Shown here piece by piece: positions 36,773 through 41,104 of a stretch of DNA of 41,104 nt. Made by a program: the position numbers and the translations under genes. Numbering within the stretch: the stretch's first letter is position 1; every line of letters starts with the position of its first letter. The notes beneath the pieces were generated by a model that was given only the letters and a program-made list of their open reading frames with translations, had not been told where the DNA came from and ran no database searches. The DNA is from Deinococcus aerolatus (GTDB lineage: Bacteria; Deinococcota; Deinococci; Deinococcales; Deinococcaceae): contig NZ_BMOL01000023.1 in the NCBI RefSeq assembly GCF_014647055.1, positions 1 through 41,104 of the forward strand. Direction: 5' to 3'.

Positions 36773-37831
36773 ATGAAGGCCATCATCCCCGCCGCAGGAC
36801 TGGGCACCCGCCTGCGCCCGCTGACGTTCACCCGCCCCAAACCCGTGCTGCGGGTGGCCGGGCAGCCGATCATCCGTCACGCCATTAACACCCTGACGGC
36901 AGCGGGCATCCACGACATCGGAATCGTGGTCTCGGACATCACGCGCGGGGAAATTCTGCACGCGGTGCGAAACATGTCAGGGGCGAACATCACGCTGATC
37001 AATCAGCACGAGCAACTGGGGCTGGGGCACGCCGTCCTGACTGCCCGCGAGTGGGTGGGCGACTCGGAATTCTGCGTCTACCTGGGCGACAACCTCTTCG
37101 AGTTCGGCGCAAAACCCTTCGTGGAGCGTTTTCTCCAGGAAAAGCCGGCGGCCCTTATCGCCCTGGTGGAGGTCGAGGACCCCACCGCCTTCGGCGTGGC
37201 CGAACTGGACGGCGAGCGCATCGTCCGGCTGGTGGAAAAGCCCAGGGTGCCCCCCAGCAACCTGGCGGTGGCCGGGCTGTACTGCTTCACGCCGCAGATT
37301 TTTGACGTGCTGGAACACATGTCGCCCTCGGCGCGCGGCGAGTACGAGATCACCGACGGTATCCAGGGCCTGATTGAGGGCGGCGCGGCGGTGCTGGGCC
37401 AGCGCGTGGAGGGCTGGTGGAAGGACACCGGACGCCCGGATGACCTGCTGGATGCCAACCGCCTGTTGCTGGAGGGCCTGGAAACCGATATCCAGGGCAC
37501 CGTCGAGAAGTCGCGCATCTCGGGCCGGGTGGTTATTCCAGCCTCGGCGCGGGTCACGGGCAGCCATATCGTGGGGCCGGTGATGCTGGCCGAGAACGTG
37601 GTCATCGAGTACGCCTACATCGGCCCCTTTACCAGCATCGGGCGCGGCAGCGTGATTCGCAACGCGGAGGTCGAACACAGCGTCATTGACTCCGAGGTGA
37701 TTATCGAGAACACCTACCGCCGCCTGCAGGACTGCCTGATCGGCGTGCGGGCGCAGGTACGTGGGGGCCGCGAGATGCCGCGCACCCTGAAGATGATCAT
37801 CTCGGACGCCAGCGTGGTGGAACTGGTGTAA
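36773..37831 (+). CDS. rmlA: Glucose-1-phosphate thymidylyltransferase (long form)
   Basis: A 352-residue sugar-1-phosphate nucleotidyltransferase. Seen: [20 protein letters not shown] (pyrophosphate loop), the substrate region [44 protein letters not shown], and [20 protein letters not shown]. The last 100 residues are hexapeptide-like ([20 protein letters not shown]), a left-handed beta-helix found in the long, actinobacterial or archaeal type. Most likely it makes dTDP-glucose for rhamnose or related sugars. Start at ATG 36773, not 36713, because of the leaderless -10. The substrate is inferred from family. Confidence 0.9.
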   Translation: MKAIIPAAGLGTRLRPLTFTRPKPVLRVAGQPIIRHAINTLTAAGIHDIGIVVSDITRGEILHAVRNMSGANITLINQHEQLGLGHAVLTAREWVGDSEFCVYLGDNLFEFGAKPFVERFLQEKPAALIALVEVEDPTAFGVAELDGERIVRLVEKPRVPPSNLAVAGLYCFTPQIFDVLEHMSPSARGEYEITDGIQGLIEGGAAVLGQRVEGWWKDTGRPDDLLDANRLLLEGLETDIQGTVEKSRISGRVVIPASARVTGSHIVGPVMLAENVVIEYAYIGPFTSIGRGSVIRNAEVEHSVIDSEVIIENTYRRLQDCLIGVRAQVRGGREMPRTLKMIISDASVVELV

Positions 37832-37861
37832 GCCGGCGTTGCGGCAGGCCGAAGACGACTC

Positions 37862-37989
37862 CGGGCGGAGCGGGTGACGAGAGACCGTGCGGCGGCGATG
37901 GAACCGGCTGAGTGGCCCCTCTTCCTGTCGGGTGGGCTGCTCTGGAAGAGGAAAGGGCCTGTCACCCGCCGCTGGGGCGAAGGCGCCCG
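37862..37989. ncRNA. Candidate structured RNA element
   Basis: Four nested pairings: CGGGCG (37862-37867) with CGCCCG (37984-37989); GCGGGTGAC with GTCACCCGC (37870-37878, 37961-37969; nine of nine); GGCCC with GGGCC; and CCTCTTCC with GGAAGAGG (37918-37925, 37944-37951; eight of eight). The right side also allows GGGCG-aagg-CGCCC, a competing hairpin. There is no ORF. It could be a small RNA, a leader of the DUF177 gene, or a Deinococcus intergenic repeat. Strand cannot be decided. Confidence 0.35.
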
Positions 37990-38135
37990 AGGCTTGAGCT
38001 GGGCAGTTTGGTCCGGCGGCGCGTGACGTCGGCTCTCCGTGGGGCGTGGGCCGGGAGGACTTCCCTCCTGTGTTTCCCCGCACCCGGGCGCCGTCCGACC
38101 GTGCCGGCAACGCGGTTGTGGGGCGCCACGCGCCC

Positions 38136-38141
38136 TATCAT
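38136..38141 (+). promoter_or_regulatory. -10 box of leaderless DUF177 mRNA
   Basis: TATCAT, 6 bases before ATG 38148. If this is the only promoter, the structured element upstream is not in the mRNA. Confidence 0.5.
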
Positions 38142-38147
38142 CAGTCC

Positions 38148-38746
38148 ATGAGCGATTCTCCCCTTATTCACCTGGGCTCCCTGATGCGTTCCACCGAGGA
38201 CACGCACGCCGAGGGTGAGCTGGACCACCTGAACTACGAGCAGGGCGGCAAGCCGCAGACGCTGACCTTTGCCGAACCCGCTCCCTACGAGATCAGCGTT
38301 AACTCGCTGGGCGGCAACGAGATGTACCTGCAGGGCAGCTTCGAGCCCACCGTCACCATGGACTGCGCCCGGTGCCTGCGGGAAGTGGACGTGCCGCTGG
38401 AACTGCAGCTCGGCACGCTGCTGCGCTACGAGCCATCTACCGACGCGCCGTACCTGGAAGAGGCCGAGACCGGCGAGGAGGTGCTGGTGTTCGGCGATCC
38501 CGCCCTGGACCTCAGCGGCTACCTCGCCGAGATCACGCTGCTGGCATCGCCGCTGAGCGTGCTGCACGCGCCCGACTGCAAGGGGCTGTGCCAGGTCTGC
38601 GGCCATGACCTGAACGACGGACCCTGCGCGCACATGGCGGCGGTGCCGGTCGAGGAAATTGACGATGACCTGGGCATCCCTCTGGGCAGCGGCCACGCCA
38701 AGCAGACCCCGTTTGCCGGCCTGCGCGACCTGGATCTGCCCGAGGA

Positions 38747-38750
<4 letters not shown>
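38148..38750 (+). CDS. DUF177 (YceD-like) protein with zinc-type cysteines
   Basis: A 200-residue YceD-family protein. The family's Cys pairs are visible: [18 protein letters not shown] and [14 protein letters not shown]. Known: YceD homologues are linked to 23S rRNA and ribosome assembly and normally lie just before rpmF (L32). Here rpmF does not follow; moaC does, overlapping by ATGA. The N-terminal [20 protein letters not shown] and C-terminal [12 protein letters not shown] are typical. Confidence 0.9.
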
Positions 38751-39304
<554 letters not shown>

Positions 39305-39314
39305 ACAGCTGCCG

Positions 39315-39340
39315 GGAACTTTCAGGAATCCTCTATCGTA
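39315..39340 (+). promoter_or_regulatory. ECF-sigma-type promoter
   Basis: GGAAC (39315-39319), 17 bases, CGTA (39337-39340): the GGAAC-N16/17-CGT pattern of extracytoplasmic-function sigma factors. It ends about 11 bases before ATG 39351, and the product is an anti-sigma-like membrane protein. Confidence 0.6.
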
Positions 39341-39350
39341 GGGGAACAGT

Positions 39351-41024
39351 ATGGGCATGGAGCGACACAACCGGAAAGGGGGACCAGCACATGGCCCGTC
39401 TGACTGGCTGGATCTGCTGCACCGCGAGGCCGAGGGCGACCTGACCCCACCCGAGACGGCCCTGCTGCGCTCGCTGCCCGATCAGGAAGACGTGGCGCGC
39501 TGGCGGGCGCGCCTGGCTGCCGCCACCGCCCAGCTGGGCGCCCTGCCGCCGCCGGGTCTGCCCGCGAGCGTGGCGCAGGACGTGGCCGCAGAAGTGCGCT
39601 GGAGCCTGCAACTGGAACCTCTGCGTTTAGAGACACGGCGTCCAGCGCTGCCGCACTCTCTCGCCAGCGCGGTGCTGGCTGACATCACCACCGCCCGCAG
39701 CCTGCAGGGCCAGCCTGTGCCACCACTGCCCCACAGCCTCGCGGCGGCGGTGGTGGGTGACATTCAGGCGGCGCGTCAACTGGGAGGAAGCCCGCCCCCC
39801 ATGCCTTCGAGCGTGGCCGCTGCCGTCTCCTCTGACGTCGCGTGGGCCGGGCGGGTGGGCACGCCTGCGCCCGCGCTGCCGCGTTCGGTGGCCGGGGCGG
39901 TGGTGGCCCACATCACACGGCCACCAGCGGAAGTCGCCGCGGCATCTTCTCCTGGTCTCTCCCCCATTTCGCCTGCGGCCAGCGGCTTTCTGACCCCGCT
40001 CAAGCCCCGGCATAACCCTGCCCCGCTGGCGCTGGTGGTGGCGCTGATGACCGGACTGACCCTGCTGGCGATCACCACTGTCTGGCCCAATCTGGCCGCC
40101 GGGGCGCTGGTGCTGCGCACCCTGCTGGCCCAGGTGTCGCCGCTGGCCGGGGTGGGACTGGCGCTGCTGCTGCTGACCAGCGCCCTGGTCAGCTGGCGGC
40201 CCGGCCCGGCCATGCAGCGCTTCGGGGCCGGGGCCTTTGCCCTGAGCGCCGTGCTGACCCTGCCCGCGCTGTACAGCCTGGCCGCCCACGGCGACGTGCG
40301 TTTCGGCCAGAATATCGTGGTCAGCGGGCCGGTGGACGGCAATGTGATCGCGGTGGGCGGCCACGTTCGCCTGGAAGCCGGGGCGCAGGTGCAGGGCGAG
40401 GTGATCACGCTGCTGGGCGACGTGCGCCGCGACCCGCGGGCACGGGTCAGCGGGCGGGTCAACGCGCTGCTGGGCCACGCGCCGGACGATCTGAATGCGC
40501 TGGAAACGGCCCCGCCGCAGGGCATCGGCATCGCTACTGCCGCCGCCTTCCGGCCGCTGCTGGGCTGGCTGGGCAGCGCGGCGTGGCCGCAGATCTTCGT
40601 CACGCTGACCGGCGGCGCACTGCTACTGCTGTTCGTGGCGGGGCTGGCCCCCACACTGGCCCGCCGCCAGCGTCACGCCCCCGTGCGGACCCTGGCGCTG
40701 GGCGTGCTGGCCCTGACCGCCCTGGGCGGCCCCGCACTGGCCCTGGCGCTGGCCGGGCTGCTGGGGCCTGCCCTGGTGGCCGCCGCGCTGGCCGTGGTGA
40801 TCATCGCCGTGGGCCTGAGCGTCAGCGCCTACGACGCGGGCTGCGCCCTGGCCCGCCGCCTGCACCTGCCCGTTCCAGACGCGGTGGGGGCCTTCATGGG
40901 TCTCAGCGCCGTGGCGGCCAGCCTCAGCGAGCCGCCGCTGGCCTTCGGGCTGGCACTGATCGGCGGCGCGTGGGGCGCGGGAACGCTGCTGCTGGCCAGG
41001 GGCGGGGCCAGGACCGCCGGATAG
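39351..41024 (+). CDS. Anti-sigma-like / repeat / bactofilin-like membrane fusion protein
   Basis: A 557-residue protein with an unusual layout. Residues 17-63 (DWLDLLHREAEGDLTPPETA) look like an anti-sigma N-terminus without zinc ligands. Residues 70-190 hold five imperfect copies of LPxS[LV]AxAVxxD[IV], about 25 residues each. Membrane helices lie at about 224-245, 252-282 and 292-310. Residues 315-375 (GQNIVVSGPVDGNVIAVGGH, then VQGEVITLLGDVRRDPRARV) match bactofilin-like beta-helix segments. More helices follow (415-433, 445-495, 515-547). AGGGGA is 5 bases before the ATG. An ECF-type promoter precedes it, suggesting feedback control of an ECF sigma factor; that is inference. Confidence 0.75.
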   Translation: MGMERHNRKGGPAHGPSDWLDLLHREAEGDLTPPETALLRSLPDQEDVARWRARLAAATAQLGALPPPGLPASVAQDVAAEVRWSLQLEPLRLETRRPALPHSLASAVLADITTARSLQGQPVPPLPHSLAAAVVGDIQAARQLGGSPPPMPSSVAAAVSSDVAWAGRVGTPAPALPRSVAGAVVAHITRPPAEVAAASSPGLSPISPAASGFLTPLKPRHNPAPLALVVALMTGLTLLAITTVWPNLAAGALVLRTLLAQVSPLAGVGLALLLLTSALVSWRPGPAMQRFGAGAFALSAVLTLPALYSLAAHGDVRFGQNIVVSGPVDGNVIAVGGHVRLEAGAQVQGEVITLLGDVRRDPRARVSGRVNALLGHAPDDLNALETAPPQGIGIATAAAFRPLLGWLGSAAWPQIFVTLTGGALLLLFVAGLAPTLARRQRHAPVRTLALGVLALTALGGPALALALAGLLGPALVAAALAVVIIAVGLSVSAYDAGCALARRLHLPVPDAVGAFMGLSAVAASLSEPPLAFGLALIGGAWGAGTLLLARGGARTAG

Positions 41025-41035
41025 ACTGCTGGTGG

Positions 41036-41066
41036 TTGATACGGATTCCGTTTAAACAGGTATACT
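41036..41066 (+). promoter_or_regulatory. Promoter of the next gene (outside window)
   Basis: TTGATA (41036-41041) and TATACT (41061-41066) with a 19-base gap, and the palindrome ACGGA-t-TCCGT (41041-41051) between them. No start codon is seen before the window ends, so the gene lies beyond it. Confidence 0.5.
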
Positions 41067-41104
41067 CGAGGCATCAGAAAAGTCATTTTTCAACACACTG
41101 CTGA

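Larger units (their letters stand above)
37832..38147. other. Intergenic region with nested inverted repeats
   Basis: A 316-bp non-coding region. The main feature is a nested structure at 37862-37989, listed separately. A GGAGG-acttc-CCTCC hairpin lies near 38056. The downstream promoter TATCAT is at 38136. I considered an RNase P RNA on the minus strand and found its conserved blocks absent. Confidence 0.5.

Noticed and set aside
37825..38070. RNase P RNA on the minus strand, suggested by GGAGGGAAGTCC and CCGGCTTAC
   Set aside because: The spacing is about 90 bases too short, other conserved blocks are absent, and CCGGCTTAC overlaps the rmlA stop codon.

Overview
The window is about 41 kb of GC-rich bacterial chromosome that reads as a Deinococcus species. 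This rests on the protein families and on promoter layout. At least ten genes have a TANNNT -10 box only 6 to 8 bases before the start codon, the leaderless arrangement common in Deinococcus. The glmS leader also carries a self-cleaving ribozyme with an extra stem, a variant type described from Deinococcus-Thermus. There is no rRNA, tRNA, CRISPR array, prophage or insertion sequence. The region is mostly housekeeping DNA with a few decayed genes and several unexplained regulatory structures.

Layout. 0.1-2.0 kb: AFG1/ZapE-type ATPase and an S4 RNA-binding protein (minus). 2.2-5.2 kb: ruvB, a decayed secreted-protein gene, a cysteine-less ArsC/Spx-like protein and aldose 1-epimerase. 5.3-7.1 kb: a ThuA-like protein coupled to a Gfo/Idh/MocA dehydrogenase. 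7.2-8.3 kb: dnaJ (minus). 8.5-10.4 kb: the three-gene urate degradation operon (uraD, uricase, uraH), with a consensus promoter and a MarR-like operator. 10.5-13.2 kb: the DNA-uptake pair comEA-comEC, followed by a DUF5063 gene broken by an in-frame TAG. 13.7-15.8 kb: a second Gfo/Idh/MocA protein and a TrmN-like methyltransferase (minus). 16.0-19.7 kb: potassium uptake, two KtrB-type channels and one KtrA. 19.7-22.1 kb: a short-chain dehydrogenase, a subtilisin-like protease and a 56-residue membrane protein. 22.2-24.3 kb: two deoxynucleoside kinases and a papain-fold-like protein. 24.4-27.2 kb: ribbon-helix-helix protein with SPFH protein, then HtrA-type protease coupled to an FmdB-like protein with no cysteines. 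27.4-30.1 kb: glmS with its ribozyme leader, and a GNAT acetyltransferase. 30.1-33.2 kb: zinc-ribbon protein, VOC protein, a decayed gene, and a secreted VWA protein with three 90-residue repeats. 33.3-35.3 kb: an unknown protein and an ATP-grasp enzyme. 35.4-37.8 kb: divergent nucleotide-sugar genes (manC; rmlA-like). 38.1-39.3 kb: DUF177 and moaC. 39.3-41.0 kb: a membrane protein joining an anti-sigma-like N-terminus, a novel 25-residue repeat and a bactofilin-like segment, preceded by an ECF-sigma-type promoter. The last bases hold the promoter of a gene outside the window.

The items I consider most worth a second look are the variant glmS ribozyme; the ECF-promoter/anti-sigma-like/bactofilin gene; the putative urate operator; the palindrome over the ruvB -35; two leaderless mini-ORFs that overlap the next start codon as ATGA; and a nested, structured 128-base element between rmlA and the DUF177 gene. 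No genetic system that is clearly new was proven by reading alone.
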